From positions 1 through 48,432 of the forward strand of contig JAFYDF010000044.1 in NCBI GenBank assembly GCA_017544935.1: a stretch of DNA of 48,432 nt, in the 5' to 3' direction. Numbering within the stretch: position 1 is the stretch's first letter; each line of letters starts with the position of its first letter. The stretch comes from Clostridia bacterium. GTDB lineage: Bacteria > Bacillota > Clostridia > Christensenellales > Aristaeellaceae. Made by a program: the position numbers and the translations under genes. Positions 15,894-26,501 of the stretch are shown piece after piece. The notes beneath the pieces were generated by a model. The model was given only the letters and a program-made list of their open reading frames with translations. It did no database searches and was not told the origin of the DNA.

Positions 15894-16616
15894 TTATTCC
15901 AGGTTTCCGCTCAGGGTCATAGCAGCAACAATAGCAGCCAATCCAGCAGTTTCAGTTCGGAAAATACGCGGGCCCAATGTAATCGTTTTGGCTCCGGCAG
16001 CAAGCATCGGTGCCACATCTTCTTCGCTCATACCGCCTTCAGGCCCAATCACGATAGCCAGATCTTGTATGCCAGGTATGATCAATGTTCGTAATATGCC
16101 GTTTTGCTCTTCTTCCCATGGCACAAGCGCTAATTCATGCTTGGAAAGCAAATCAGGTAATGCAGAAATAGGAATAGCAGGTGCTATTTCTGGAACCGCA
16201 GCTCGAAAAGCCTGTTTAGCCGCTTCACGTGCAATGCGCTGCCATCGTACACGCTTCTTGTCATCGTCTGATGCAAGCCGTGCTACACAGCGCGGCATAT
16301 TAACCGGCACAATGCGCTGCACGCCCGCTTCAGTGCATTTCTGCACGATATACTCCATTTTATCGCCTTTAGGCACACCCTGATACAGCGTTACCCTCAA
16401 AGTCGGTTCAGGACTTTTCAGCTTATTCAATACACGTACAGTTACACCGTCCGTAATATCTTCAATAACTGCTGAAAACGCATCACCTTCACTGAACAAC
16501 TGAATGCTGTCTCCGTTTCTGAGCCGCAGAACACGCAAAGCATGTGCCGCATCCTCGCTTTCCAGACGTGCCAGACCGTTCTTTATTCCATTTTCATCTG
16601 CAAAAAACCGATGCAT
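15894..16616 (-). CDS. rsmE: 16S rRNA m3U1498 methyltransferase RsmE
   Basis: A 240-residue SPOUT methyltransferase that makes m3U1498 in 16S rRNA. It begins with the family MHRFFADE and a PUA-like N-terminal domain (1-70); the C-terminal trefoil knot has VIGPEGGMSEEDV and LGPRIFRTETA, which bind S-adenosylmethionine. It starts 3 nt after the prmA stop with only a weak GGGGTG site, so it depends on translation of prmA. The prmA-rsmE order is common in Bacillota. Confidence 0.95.
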   Translation of the reverse strand: MHRFFADENGIKNGLARLESEDAAHALRVLRLRNGDSIQLFSEGDAFSAVIEDITDGVTVRVLNKLKSPEPTLRVTLYQGVPKGDKMEYIVQKCTEAGVQRIVPVNMPRCVARLASDDDKKRVRWQRIAREAAKQAFRAAVPEIAPAIPISALPDLLSKHELALVPWEEEQNGILRTLIIPGIQDLAIVIGPEGGMSEEDVAPMLAAGAKTITLGPRIFRTETAGLAAIVAAMTLSGNLE

Positions 16617-16619
16617 GAT

Positions 16620-17549
16620 TCACCCCACGCGTGCAGCGAGAGCAACCCATCCGCCCTTCTGCATCCGGTCAAACACCTGATATCCATTCTCGCGCAGAAC
16701 TGTCTGTACATCTTCTTCACGTTCCTGCAGAATACCGCTGCACACGAAAAGCGCGTCTGGTGCAAGATGATTTTTTAGCGGCCCTGCCAGCAGGGCAATC
16801 ACATCCGCCAGAATATTCGCAACCGCAAAATCACAGCGTACATCATCCAGGCCAGCAACCAAATCACCCTCCCGGATATCAATGATATCCTGAAGGCTAT
16901 TCTTTTCCACGTTCTCGCGAGCCACCTGAACAGCCATGGGATCAATATCCACACCCAGCACCTGTTTTGCGCCAAGTCTTGCTGCAGCTATCGCCAGAAT
17001 GCCGCTGCCCGTGCCTACATCCAGCACGCTTCCGCCATGGTAATGCTTTTCGATCATTTCTACGCACATGGCAGTTGTTTCATGAGTACCGGTACCAAAT
17101 GCCATGCCAGGATCCAGTTCGATGATCAGATCATCCTCTTCAGCTGCCCATGATTCCCAACTTGGCTTTATCACAAGTCGTTTTCCGGCACGGAAAGGCT
17201 TATAGTACTGCTTCCAGCATTCTGCCCAATCCTGCTCATGTACATTCTGCGTGCTGGCAGTCAATGTACCCAGATCCATTCCTGTCAGTTTTGGCAGCGC
17301 ATTCAGACATGCTTCCAGTCCGCGCAATGCTTCCAGTGATTCAAACCAGGCTTTCACCTGCACATCTTCAGGCATCTGCTCAATCATTTTAGGATCGATC
17401 AGTTCCCAATATCCAACTGGTTTGGAAGGATCTGGCACATCTGCTCGATCTACAATCTGCGTACCTACCGCACCTTGGCGCATTAAGGCTTCAGATACAA
17501 TATCCGCGCCTTCGCTGTTCGTAGATACTGTAATTTCAATCCAGTCCAT
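16620..17549 (-). CDS. prmA: Ribosomal protein L11 methyltransferase PrmA
   Basis: A 309-residue class I methyltransferase modifying L11. The N-terminal L11-recognition domain (about 1-110) begins WIEITVSTNSEGADIVSEAL; the catalytic domain has the AdoMet loop VLDVGTGSGILAIAAARLGA near 170 and the VANILADV motif near 235. The start at 17549 has GGGAGG 8 nt upstream. It is first in a prmA-rsmE transcript with its own promoter, separated from dnaJ by a terminator whose stem directly adjoins that promoter. Confidence 0.95.
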   Translation of the reverse strand: MDWIEITVSTNSEGADIVSEALMRQGAVGTQIVDRADVPDPSKPVGYWELIDPKMIEQMPEDVQVKAWFESLEALRGLEACLNALPKLTGMDLGTLTASTQNVHEQDWAECWKQYYKPFRAGKRLVIKPSWESWAAEEDDLIIELDPGMAFGTGTHETTAMCVEMIEKHYHGGSVLDVGTGSGILAIAAARLGAKQVLGVDIDPMAVQVARENVEKNSLQDIIDIREGDLVAGLDDVRCDFAVANILADVIALLAGPLKNHLAPDALFVCSGILQEREEDVQTVLRENGYQVFDRMQKGGWVALAARVG

Positions 17550-17581
17550 GCATACAGCCTCCCTTTATTATCCGTGTCTGT

Positions 17582-17610
17582 ATTATATCTTATTTATCCG
17601 AGTTTTGCAA
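17582..17610 (-). promoter_or_regulatory. Promoter of prmA-rsmE
   Basis: Minus strand: TTGCAA (17605-17610), 17-bp spacer, TATAAT (17582-17587). The -35 directly abuts the dnaJ terminator stem. Confidence 0.7.
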
Positions 17611-17636
17611 AACGCCGTGCCTTCAGGCACGGCGTT
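17603..17636 (-). terminator. Terminator of the heat-shock operon after dnaJ
   Basis: A perfect 11-bp stem (17611-17621 with 17626-17636) with a TTCA/TGAA loop, followed on the minus strand by TTTTG. It ends 10 nt after the dnaJ stop. Confidence 0.75.
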
Positions 17637-17645
17637 CTGATTGAC

Positions 17646-18770
17646 TCAATTGAACAATCCTTTCATCTTATCCAAAAAGGACTTTCGCTCTTTATACTCT
17701 TTTCCAGTACTGCTTTCATCCAGCTGCCGCAGCAGTTCCTTCTGTTTATCGCTCAGCCGGGTAGGTACTTCTACACGTACACGCACTATCAGATCACCCA
17801 CATAGCTGCTTCGTACCTGCGGTACGCCTTTTCCGCGCAGGCGGAACTCAGTATCGTTCTGCGTACCTTCCGGTACAGTATACTTTACTGTCCCCTTAAG
17901 CGTCGGAATATCGATTTCACCGCCCAATGCAGCAGTGGGGAAACTGATTGGCATATCAAGATACAGGTTTGTACCGTCACGACGGAACAGTTTATGAGGC
18001 CGTACAGTAATCACGATATAAAGATCACCATTAGGTCCGCCATTAATACCTGGTTCTCCCTGACCATTCATAACGATAGTCTGACCGTTATCAATACCAG
18101 CCGGGACCTTGACAGTCGCTGTACGCTTCCGCTTGACTCTGCCAGTACCGCCACATTTTACGCAGCGGTCCTTAATGACCTTACCAGTACCGCCACATGT
18201 CTGACAAGTACGAATCGTCGTCATGAAGCCGCCCTGCACACGTACCTGGCCGCTACCTTTACAGGTAGGACAAGTCTGTGGCTGAGTACCCGGCTTCGCA
18301 CCAGTGCCGTGGCAATCTTCACACAGCTCGCTGCGATAGAATTCGAAAGACTTCTCACAGCCGAACACAGCTTCCTCAAAAGAGATGCGCAGGTCATAAC
18401 GAAGATCGTTGCCCTGCTGAGGTGCGTTGGCACGCCTTGAAGAACCCATGCCGCCGCCAAACATCTGTGAAAAGATGTCCCCAAGATCACCAAACCCTCC
18501 GAAACCGCCAAAGCCGCTGGTGTCAAACCCACCGCCGCCGTTCATAGGATCATTAAAGCCAAATTGATCATAACGGGCACGCTTATCTGGATCAGATAGC
18601 ACCTCGTTGGCCTCATTCAGCTCACGGAAGCGGGCTTCAGCTTCCTTATCGTTGGGATGCAGATCAGGGTGACATTCCTTAGCCTTCTTTCGATAGGCCT
18701 TCTTGATGTCCTCCGCTGAAGCGTTTTTATCTACGCCCAGCACCTCATAATAATCACGTTTGTTTGCCAT
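17646..18770 (-). CDS. dnaJ: Chaperone DnaJ (Hsp40)
   Basis: A 374-residue type I DnaJ. J domain 1-70 with HPD at 34-36; Gly/Phe-rich segment at about 75-115; zinc domain with four CxxCxGxG repeats ([32 protein letters not shown]) at about 145-215; then the substrate-binding beta domains. It stimulates DnaK ATPase and delivers unfolded clients. It is the last gene of hrcA-grpE-dnaK-dnaJ; a 139-nt spacer with strong stem-loops separates it from dnaK, so its level may be set apart from that of dnaK. Confidence 0.97.
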   Translation of the reverse strand: MANKRDYYEVLGVDKNASAEDIKKAYRKKAKECHPDLHPNDKEAEARFRELNEANEVLSDPDKRARYDQFGFNDPMNGGGGFDTSGFGGFGGFGDLGDIFSQMFGGGMGSSRRANAPQQGNDLRYDLRISFEEAVFGCEKSFEFYRSELCEDCHGTGAKPGTQPQTCPTCKGSGQVRVQGGFMTTIRTCQTCGGTGKVIKDRCVKCGGTGRVKRKRTATVKVPAGIDNGQTIVMNGQGEPGINGGPNGDLYIVITVRPHKLFRRDGTNLYLDMPISFPTAALGGEIDIPTLKGTVKYTVPEGTQNDTEFRLRGKGVPQVRSSYVGDLIVRVRVEVPTRLSDKQKELLRQLDESSTGKEYKERKSFLDKMKGLFN

Positions 18771-18795
18771 GTTTTTTCATCACCTTAACCGGCAG

Positions 18796-18825
18796 TGCGC
18801 AATGCGGAATTTTCCGCATTGCGCA
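18796..18825 (-). other. Long stem-loop in the dnaK-dnaJ spacer
   Basis: A 14-bp perfect inverted repeat (18796-18809 with 18812-18825) with a tiny loop. No T-run follows on the minus strand, so it is not a plain terminator; an RNase processing or mRNA-stability element is more likely. A second repeat, GAGAATG...CATTCTC (18870-18895 region), lies nearer the dnaK stop. Confidence 0.55.
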
Positions 18826-18909
18826 TTGTCCGGAACTGATGCAAAGCATCATTGATTAATCGGAAATCACTGAGAATGGGCTGCCGCTCATTCTCATTCG
18901 GAAGCATTT

Positions 18910-20787
<1,878 letters not shown>

Positions 20788-20808
20788 TTACGTGTGAGTG
20801 TCGTTTTT

Positions 20809-21366
20809 TTACTCCGCTACTACCTTGACCATAGCATGACGCAGAACAAAGTCTCCCATGCGATAGCCTTTCTGTAGTACAGCACATACTGTTCCGGGCT
20901 CGCCTTCATCAGCAGTGCCCTGCATTACAGCATTTTCCAATGCGGGATCAAATTTCTCTCCGGTACGGTCGATTACTGTAACGCCGCGCTTTTCAAGCAC
21001 ATCGCTCAGCTGGCGATAAACCAGTGTAACTCCTTCTTTCAGCGCTTGATCGTTGCTTTCTGCAGCCAGTGCACGCTCCAAGTTGTCTATTACCGGCAGT
21101 ATAGTCTTGATAAAAGCCCGCGCACCGTCTTCATATGCTTCAGCGCGGACACCGCTATTGCGGCGACGGAAGTTTTCGAAATCCGCCTGTACGCGCTGGG
21201 CCAGATTCAGGTACTCTTCACGCTGCTTAACAGCTTCTTCCAGCTGAGTACGCAGTTCCGCAATATCGTCAGCAATGTTTGTTTCTTCTGCCTGTTCATT
21301 TTCTGCCGGTACAGTTTCCGGCTGCAGTGCTTCTTCGCTCTGCGGTACGTCCTTCTTCTTGCTCAT
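20809..21366 (-). CDS. grpE: Nucleotide exchange factor GrpE
   Basis: A 185-residue GrpE. An acidic Gln/Glu-rich N-terminus is followed by a long coiled coil (about 35-85, EEYLNLAQRVQADFENFRRR) and the C-terminal beta domain (GEKFDPALENAVM, VLQKGYRMGDFVLRHAMVKV). It releases ADP from DnaK. I prefer the start at 21366, which has GGAGG 7 nt upstream, although an ATG at 21384 overlaps the hrcA stop as ATGA. Confidence 0.95.
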   Translation of the reverse strand: MSKKKDVPQSEEALQPETVPAENEQAEETNIADDIAELRTQLEEAVKQREEYLNLAQRVQADFENFRRRNSGVRAEAYEDGARAFIKTILPVIDNLERALAAESNDQALKEGVTLVYRQLSDVLEKRGVTVIDRTGEKFDPALENAVMQGTADEGEPGTVCAVLQKGYRMGDFVLRHAMVKVVAE

Positions 21367-21380
21367 CTTATTCCTCCGGG

Positions 21381-22394
21381 TCATGAAAGCATTTCACTGA
21401 GAGCCTCGCCCAGCAAGGTCATCAGCTCGGTCATATGCGCATAGGGCATACGCGTAGGACCTATGATACCGATTGCACCTGTGTGTCCGTGTCCCACACG
21501 GTAAGGTGCAGTAATCACCGAGCAGTCAGAAAATGCAGGAATACCTGTTTCCGCACCGATCAGAACACTAGGCTGTCCTTCACACTGCCGCATGAGACTG
21601 ATCAGGCAGTCACGGTCTTCCAGCTCAGCCATGAATGCGCGTGCACGGCTGACTTCCGCGTACTCGGGATAATACAGGATGCAGTGAGCACCGCCCACAG
21701 TCACTCGGTCGCTCTCGGTCTGTTTTTCCATCTGACCGGCCAAGTCGGCTATACCACTGAGCACTCTAGCATCCGCATCAGAATGGGCAGCATAGCCATA
21801 CAACAGTTCACGCACTTGACGCAACGTCAATCCCTGAAGACGTTCACTCAACATCCGGCCAATGGTATATAGGGAAGTATCGTCTAGCCGTCCACTGACT
21901 CTCAGTACCGTATCACGGATGATGCCGCTGTCAGTAACGATCACCAGCAGCGCACGTCCTTCTCCTACCGGTACTAACTGCACACGGCTGACTTTCAAAT
22001 CGCTCTGCCGAGGAGTCAGCACTAATGCAGTGTAATGTGTCAGCTCACTGATTACTTCAGCACCCTGGGCAAGCAGGTCTTCCATATCGTGTATACGGCT
22101 GGTGAAGAAAGTACGGGCGCGCTCCCGTTCAGCGTCAGTAAGGCCTTCCGGCATCAGATGCGTAACATAGAGACGATACGCTTTCTCGCTTGGCACACGA
22201 CCCGCCGATACGTGCGGCTGCATCAGATAACCCATCTCGGTAAGATCGGCCATCTCATTGCGGATGGTGGCACTGGATACTCCAAGCCCACTGGTCTTAC
22301 TCAGCGTACGACTACCGACAGGGGTGTTGCTAAGGATATAATCCTCAATGATGGCCTGTAATATCCGCAACTTCCGCGCATCAACGTCCATCAT
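21381..22394 (-). CDS. hrcA: Heat-inducible transcription repressor HrcA
   Basis: A 337-residue repressor of the CIRCE regulon. The N-terminal winged helix (about 4-75) has ARKLRILQAIIEDYI, PVGSRTLS and SSATIRNEMADLTEMGYL; the rest is the GAF-like and dimerisation region, ending with GPTRMPYAHMTELM. The start is ATG at 22394 or the next ATG at 22391, both after a GGGGGG site; a longer frame to 22427 would begin inside CIRCE. First gene of the heat-shock operon and autoregulated through the adjacent CIRCE. Confidence 0.96.
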   Translation of the reverse strand: MMDVDARKLRILQAIIEDYILSNTPVGSRTLSKTSGLGVSSATIRNEMADLTEMGYLMQPHVSAGRVPSEKAYRLYVTHLMPEGLTDAERERARTFFTSRIHDMEDLLAQGAEVISELTHYTALVLTPRQSDLKVSRVQLVPVGEGRALLVIVTDSGIIRDTVLRVSGRLDDTSLYTIGRMLSERLQGLTLRQVRELLYGYAAHSDADARVLSGIADLAGQMEKQTESDRVTVGGAHCILYYPEYAEVSRARAFMAELEDRDCLISLMRQCEGQPSVLIGAETGIPAFSDCSVITAPYRVGHGHTGAIGIIGPTRMPYAHMTELMTLLGEALSEMLS

Positions 22395-22414
22395 CAACCC
22401 CCCTTTCTTTCTTG

Positions 22415-22441
22415 TTAGCACTCGCACTATAAGAGTGCTAA
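22415..22441 (-). promoter_or_regulatory. CIRCE operator (HrcA binding site)
   Basis: A perfect CIRCE: TTAGCACTC (22415-22423), 9-nt spacer, GAGTGCTAA (22433-22441). It lies between the promoter and the hrcA ribosome site, so bound HrcA blocks transcription of the whole operon. Confidence 0.97.
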
Positions 22442-22451
22442 CAACGATGAT

Positions 22452-22480
22452 AGAATAACATGCATTGTAAAGTTTGTCAA
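22452..22480 (-). promoter_or_regulatory. Promoter of hrcA-grpE-dnaK-dnaJ
   Basis: Minus strand: TTGACA (22475-22480), 17-bp spacer, TATTCT (22452-22457), just upstream of CIRCE, with an A/T-rich run before the -35. Confidence 0.85.
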
Positions 22481-22586
22481 TGCTTTTGAAAAAAATATTT
22501 ATTGATTATCGAATATCTGTACCTTTTTTATGCTTTTGCCATTTACTATAGTAATATTATGAAGAAAAATAACCAAAGATGATATT

Positions 22587-22620
22587 CCAAAAAATAAAAA
22601 AACCTGCCCGAAGGCAGGAA
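22587..22620 (-). terminator. Terminator of dnaN
   Basis: A CCTGCC/GGCAGG stem (22603-22608 with 22613-22618) with a UUCG loop on the minus strand, followed by TTTTTTTATTTTTT. Very strong. Confidence 0.9.
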
Positions 22621-22635
22621 TCGTTAATTTGATTA

Positions 22636-23754
22636 TCAGTTATCCAACACTCGTACCGGCAGTACAAGATAGGTATACTGATTCCCGTTAATCGGAGCGA
22701 TTGTGCAGGGAGATACGCTACTGTTAAAACGCATGCACATTTCTTCTGTAAATACATTGCGGATTACATCAAACAGATAGCGTGCATTGAAAGCAATCTT
22801 AAATTCATCTGCAGAATAGCTGACAGGAATTGTTTCCAAAGCAGCGCCCATTTCGGCATTCGCTGTAATAGTCATCTGATGATCGTTCAACGAGAGACGC
22901 AGCAGATTGTTTTTCCCTTCGCGCGCCATCAGAGATGCACGTTCGATAGCGCTGATAAAATCATCACGGCGAAGTTTTACTTCACTGGTCCATGTTGTAG
23001 GAAGAATCTGCTTATAATTTATATACTCACCAGTCAGCAAGCTCGTAAAACATTCGGTATTATCAAATGTAAGAGAAAAACGGTTGCGTCCGCACACAAC
23101 TCGAGCTGGCTCTTCACTATCTCCCAGCATACGTGAAAATTCACCAAGGATTCTTCCGGGAACCACAGCTGATACAAATTCACGCCCAGCAGGAATGGAA
23201 TATTCACCTTCGACACGCTGAAGTGCCAAACGGAAACCATCCAAACCAACAAAACGCATTTCATTCGAATATACTTCCATTAAACATCCAGTCAGGATGC
23301 GGCGTGTTTCATCTGTAGAAACTGCAAATAGAATGCGGCTGACAGCATCACGCAGCTTATTTTGCGGCATTTCTACTGAGAATTCAGGCTGTTGTACTTC
23401 CTGTACATCAGGGAATTCACTGGCATCAGTACCCATCATACTAGTATTGCTGCCCTGAGCCCGAATTTCTGCACGGAACCGGTGATCAATCTCAATATCG
23501 ATTTCTCCGCTCAGTTTACGCAGCAGTTCCCCAAACAACCTGGCAGGCATAACGGATACGCCTTCCTCTACTACCATAGCATTGACTCTTGTACGAATTG
23601 TCATCTCGCCATCGGTGCAGGTTAGAAAAATCCCATTCTCGGCGGATTCGATCAAAACGCCATCATAAATCTGTCGCATCGGGCGAGCAGTAAGGGCATG
23701 GGAAACCAGACTCATGCCTGCATTGATATCAGAAGCGTTAACGGAAAAATGCAT
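22636..23754 (-). CDS. dnaN: DNA polymerase III beta sliding clamp
   Basis: A 372-residue beta clamp of normal length, three repeats of the clamp fold: about 1-120 (ISxMHFSVNASDINAG-like start, ILIESAENGIFLTCTDGEM), 125-245 (MLRDAVSRILFAVSTDETRRILTGCLMEV in part) and 250-372, ending in the family YTYLVLPVRV. It encircles DNA and binds replicative polymerase. It is transcribed alone, with a strong terminator. In most Bacillota it follows dnaA directly; here the upstream side holds a DnaA-box cluster and then an unrelated + strand gene, so dnaA has been separated. The start has AAAGGA 9-14 nt upstream. Confidence 0.96.
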   Translation of the reverse strand: MHFSVNASDINAGMSLVSHALTARPMRQIYDGVLIESAENGIFLTCTDGEMTIRTRVNAMVVEEGVSVMPARLFGELLRKLSGEIDIEIDHRFRAEIRAQGSNTSMMGTDASEFPDVQEVQQPEFSVEMPQNKLRDAVSRILFAVSTDETRRILTGCLMEVYSNEMRFVGLDGFRLALQRVEGEYSIPAGREFVSAVVPGRILGEFSRMLGDSEEPARVVCGRNRFSLTFDNTECFTSLLTGEYINYKQILPTTWTSEVKLRRDDFISAIERASLMAREGKNNLLRLSLNDHQMTITANAEMGAALETIPVSYSADEFKIAFNARYLFDVIRNVFTEEMCMRFNSSVSPCTIAPINGNQYTYLVLPVRVLDN

Positions 23755-23816
23755 GTCATCACGTCCTTTTGATAGTTGCTGTAGAAATAAATATTTATCG
23801 TCGTAGTAGTAGGAAT

Positions 23817-24149
23817 TGTGGATAAAGTGGATAAGCGTGAAACCCTATATAATTCAAAGGTTTTTAGCTTTTTCACATGTGGATAACAGCGGGATAGCTT
23901 TTGAAAGAATAGTGGAAAGATCAGTTAGTTACGGATCTTCAAATTATTAGAAGAAGATCTTTCAGGTTTCTTTCAGGATGATTTGAGAAATTTGTGGAGA
24001 GTATCAAAGTACAGAATCGTCTTTATTTGTTAGAAATAGTACTTATCCACAATATCCCCATCGAGAGTATCCCCGGTTTGTGGAAGAAAAAACAAGAAAA
24101 AAGGCGGACTGAAAAAACAATCCCATTGTTTTCCCCTGTGTTATCCCCA
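23817..24149. other. oriC: Candidate replication origin: DnaA-box cluster
   Basis: Within a 625-bp gene-free stretch lie three perfect DnaA boxes (TGTGGATAA at 23817-23825 and 23878-23886, TTATCCACA at 24043-24051) and two one-mismatch boxes (AGTGGATAA at 23826-23834 directly abutting the first, TTATCCCCA at 24141-24149). The boxes face both ways. An A/T-rich run (about 24165-24310) next to them could be the unwinding element. It adjoins dnaN. DnaA boxes can also serve as regulatory sites, so origin function is an inference. Confidence 0.7.
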
Positions 24150-24290
24150 CAAATAGCAGTTCATCACAATTGAATTATAGCATAGTTTCAAAGGTCTGTA
24201 AACGATACCTTAAAAAGGAAAAAATAAAATAGTTTGTTGTTACTAACAAACTTCCATAATAATATAAATTCGTTTTATAATATAAATAGA

Positions 24291-24319
24291 TTGCATAAAC
24301 AATAAAGATGTGCTAAACT
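24291..24319 (+). promoter_or_regulatory. Promoter of the membrane hydrolase gene
   Basis: TTGCAT (24291-24296), 17-bp spacer ending in TGC (extended -10), TAAACT (24314-24319). Confidence 0.55.
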
Positions 24320-24379
24320 GGACTGCTAAAACGGGTGATAAATCATACCGTTTTAAAAAAGAAAGGATGGATGTATCTT

Positions 24380-26410
24380 ATGAACAAGAAAAAACTCCCC
24401 ATCCGGCTGTTGATTTGTGCGCTGGTGATTGTTCTGTGTGGCAGTCTTCTGGCAAATCTCTTCAACACCAATTTCTGGGGAACCAAGGTCTCCCGCATCG
24501 AATTCGAGACCGCTAACGGCACGCTGAACGGCTTGCTGTACATGCCTAAGGGCGCCTCTGCGTCTGATCCCCGTCCTACGGTGATTGTGACTCACGGCTA
24601 TCTGAACAGCGCAGAAATGCAGGATGCCAATGCTATTGAGCTTTCTCGTCGTGGTTATGTTGTACTCGCACTGGACATGTATGATCATGGCCATAGCGAT
24701 ATCAATGATACAATCTATGAGAATTTCGCTGCATATGGTGATTTTCTGAAGACTTGGGCTCCTTTCTGGCTCAACTCCATGTATGATGCCGTACAGTATA
24801 TGTACGAACAGCCCTATGTACTTAAGGATGAAGCCGGAAACGGCATCATTGGTATTACCGGCCACAGCATGGGTGGTTTCTCCAGTACAATTGCTGTTGC
24901 TAATGACGAGCGTGACTTTGCAACAAACGGTTATCGTAAGATTTATGCCAACCTGACCGAAGGTAGCGATTTCAGCTACTCTGGTATCTTTGGTGTAACC
25001 GCAGCTGCATTTGATGCTGCTGGTGGTGCTCGTTTCCTTGGTAAAGTCGCTGCACAATATGATGAGTTCTTCTTCAATGCGCCAGATGATCCTGCTGGAA
25101 CTGTACGCAAGAAGGATTACGTATCTACGCCTGATGGTATGACTTTCCTGCAGCAGACTGAAGCTGCAAAGGCCAACACCTGGTACGAAACAAGTGATGG
25201 CGGTCATCGTATCATTTATGAGCCTGCACAGACCCATCCGTGGAATCATTTCAGCAAGACTACTACTGCCAATGCTGTAGAATTCTACACCACTGCTTTT
25301 GCTGCATTCAAGACTGGTGCTAAGGAACTTGCTCCTACAAGCCAGATCTGGCAGCTGAAAGAAGCTTTTGAATGTGTAGCTCTTCTGGGCTTCGTACTGT
25401 TCATTATCGCAATCGCTCTCTTCCTGATCGAACTGCCCGTTTTCAAGATGGCTAAGACTGGCGAAGTTCCGGTCCTGCCCGCTGCCAAGGGTGGCATTAA
25501 GGCGATTACTGCCATTATTCTGGTTGTGGCTATTCTGCTGCCTGGCCTGTTCTTCAACGGTCTCTATGATGGCAATGCAACTAACAAGAATATTCTGTTC
25601 TGGGCATCTATCGTTGTTGCAGCAATCGCTTTGGTCCTGGCCATTGTTGGTATTAAGAACAATGGAAAGAAGGTTCTTGTTGGCGGTATTATTGCTGCAA
25701 TAGCTGGTGCTGGTCTGGCTGTAATGCTCAAGAGCAGTCTGTACAGCGGAAGCTATTGGGTTGCTCCCGTGATCAATGATGTTGCATACTGGACTCTGGG
25801 ATGTGCACTGATGGCATTGCTGGTAGTAAGCACTGTATATGTTGCTTTCAAGGCTAATGATGGTGCTAAGCTTGCCAATTATGGTGTATCCCTGAAACCT
25901 ACTGCAATCATTGGCGGCCTGCTTACAGCAATTGTTACTGTAGTAATTGGTTATGCTCTGCTGTTCCTGGTTGATCTGATCTTCAAAACTGACTTCCGTA
26001 TCTGGACGTTTGCTTTCAAGACTTTTGATGCCAATATCATTCCTGCAATCCTCAAATATCTGCCCACTTTCGTACTGTTCTACATTATCAGCACCATTTC
26101 CATTACAATCAATACCAATGGTCTGAAGGGTGTATGGGGTTATCTGCTGGCGGTTGCGCTGAATGCGGGTGGTATCATCCTGTGGTTGGTTTATCAGTAT
26201 GTTACCTTGTTCTCCACTGGCATTGCTGCTTATCCCGGAGCTGCTCTGTCCGGTATCGTACTGGTGGCTATGGTTCCCACGCTGGCTATTGCGGCCTGCA
26301 TCAGCCGTGCCCTGTATAAGCGCACTGGTAACATCTGGACGCCTGCTTTCATCAATGGCATCCTGATGACGATCATGGCTGTCGCCAACACCACTGTATA
26401 CTTCAAGTAA
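24380..26410 (+). CDS. Membrane-anchored alpha/beta hydrolase fused to a polytopic membrane domain
   Basis: A 676-residue two-part protein. A membrane anchor (about 8-28) leads to an outward alpha/beta hydrolase domain (about 35-310): a VIVTHGYLN oxyanion loop, LALDMYDHGHSD, the nucleophile elbow GHSMGG, and a late His in THPWNHFS. The second half (about 330-676) holds about ten membrane helices and no motif I recognise. The hydrolase could be an esterase or peptidase acting outside; the membrane half may move or bind its lipid-like product. The start at 24380 (also possible: 24371) follows AAAGGA. The gene is monocistronic with a strong stem-loop after it and lies next to the candidate origin. 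Confidence 0.85.
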   Translation: MNKKKLPIRLLICALVIVLCGSLLANLFNTNFWGTKVSRIEFETANGTLNGLLYMPKGASASDPRPTVIVTHGYLNSAEMQDANAIELSRRGYVVLALDMYDHGHSDINDTIYENFAAYGDFLKTWAPFWLNSMYDAVQYMYEQPYVLKDEAGNGIIGITGHSMGGFSSTIAVANDERDFATNGYRKIYANLTEGSDFSYSGIFGVTAAAFDAAGGARFLGKVAAQYDEFFFNAPDDPAGTVRKKDYVSTPDGMTFLQQTEAAKANTWYETSDGGHRIIYEPAQTHPWNHFSKTTTANAVEFYTTAFAAFKTGAKELAPTSQIWQLKEAFECVALLGFVLFIIAIALFLIELPVFKMAKTGEVPVLPAAKGGIKAITAIILVVAILLPGLFFNGLYDGNATNKNILFWASIVVAAIALVLAIVGIKNNGKKVLVGGIIAAIAGAGLAVMLKSSLYSGSYWVAPVINDVAYWTLGCALMALLVVSTVYVAFKANDGAKLANYGVSLKPTAIIGGLLTAIVTVVIGYALLFLVDLIFKTDFRIWTFAFKTFDANIIPAILKYLPTFVLFYIISTISITINTNGLKGVWGYLLAVALNAGGIILWLVYQYVTLFSTGIAAYPGAALSGIVLVAMVPTLAIAACISRALYKRTGNIWTPAFINGILMTIMAVANTTVYFK

Positions 26411-26427
26411 TAGACAACGTAATTAAT

Positions 26428-26477
26428 ACAAGAGCCCTTGGGTCAAAGCAATGATCCAAGGGCTCTTGTGTTACTCT
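26428..26477 (+). terminator. Terminator of the membrane hydrolase gene
   Basis: A stem of at least 14 perfect bp (26428-26441 with 26456-26469), extendable by four more, with a modest T-containing tail. It may also serve the converging ECF gene. Confidence 0.75.
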
Positions 26478-26501
26478 TAAATTAAGAGAGTATGGGTAAA
26501 A

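Noticed and set aside
17574..18440. A 288-codon + strand frame over dnaJ and the prmA promoter
   Set aside because: Runs through a terminator and promoter and opposite conserved DnaJ sequence.
24353..25249. A 298-codon open frame antisense to the membrane hydrolase
   Set aside because: The + strand frame encodes a catalytic hydrolase fold; the antisense product has no recognisable motif or start site.
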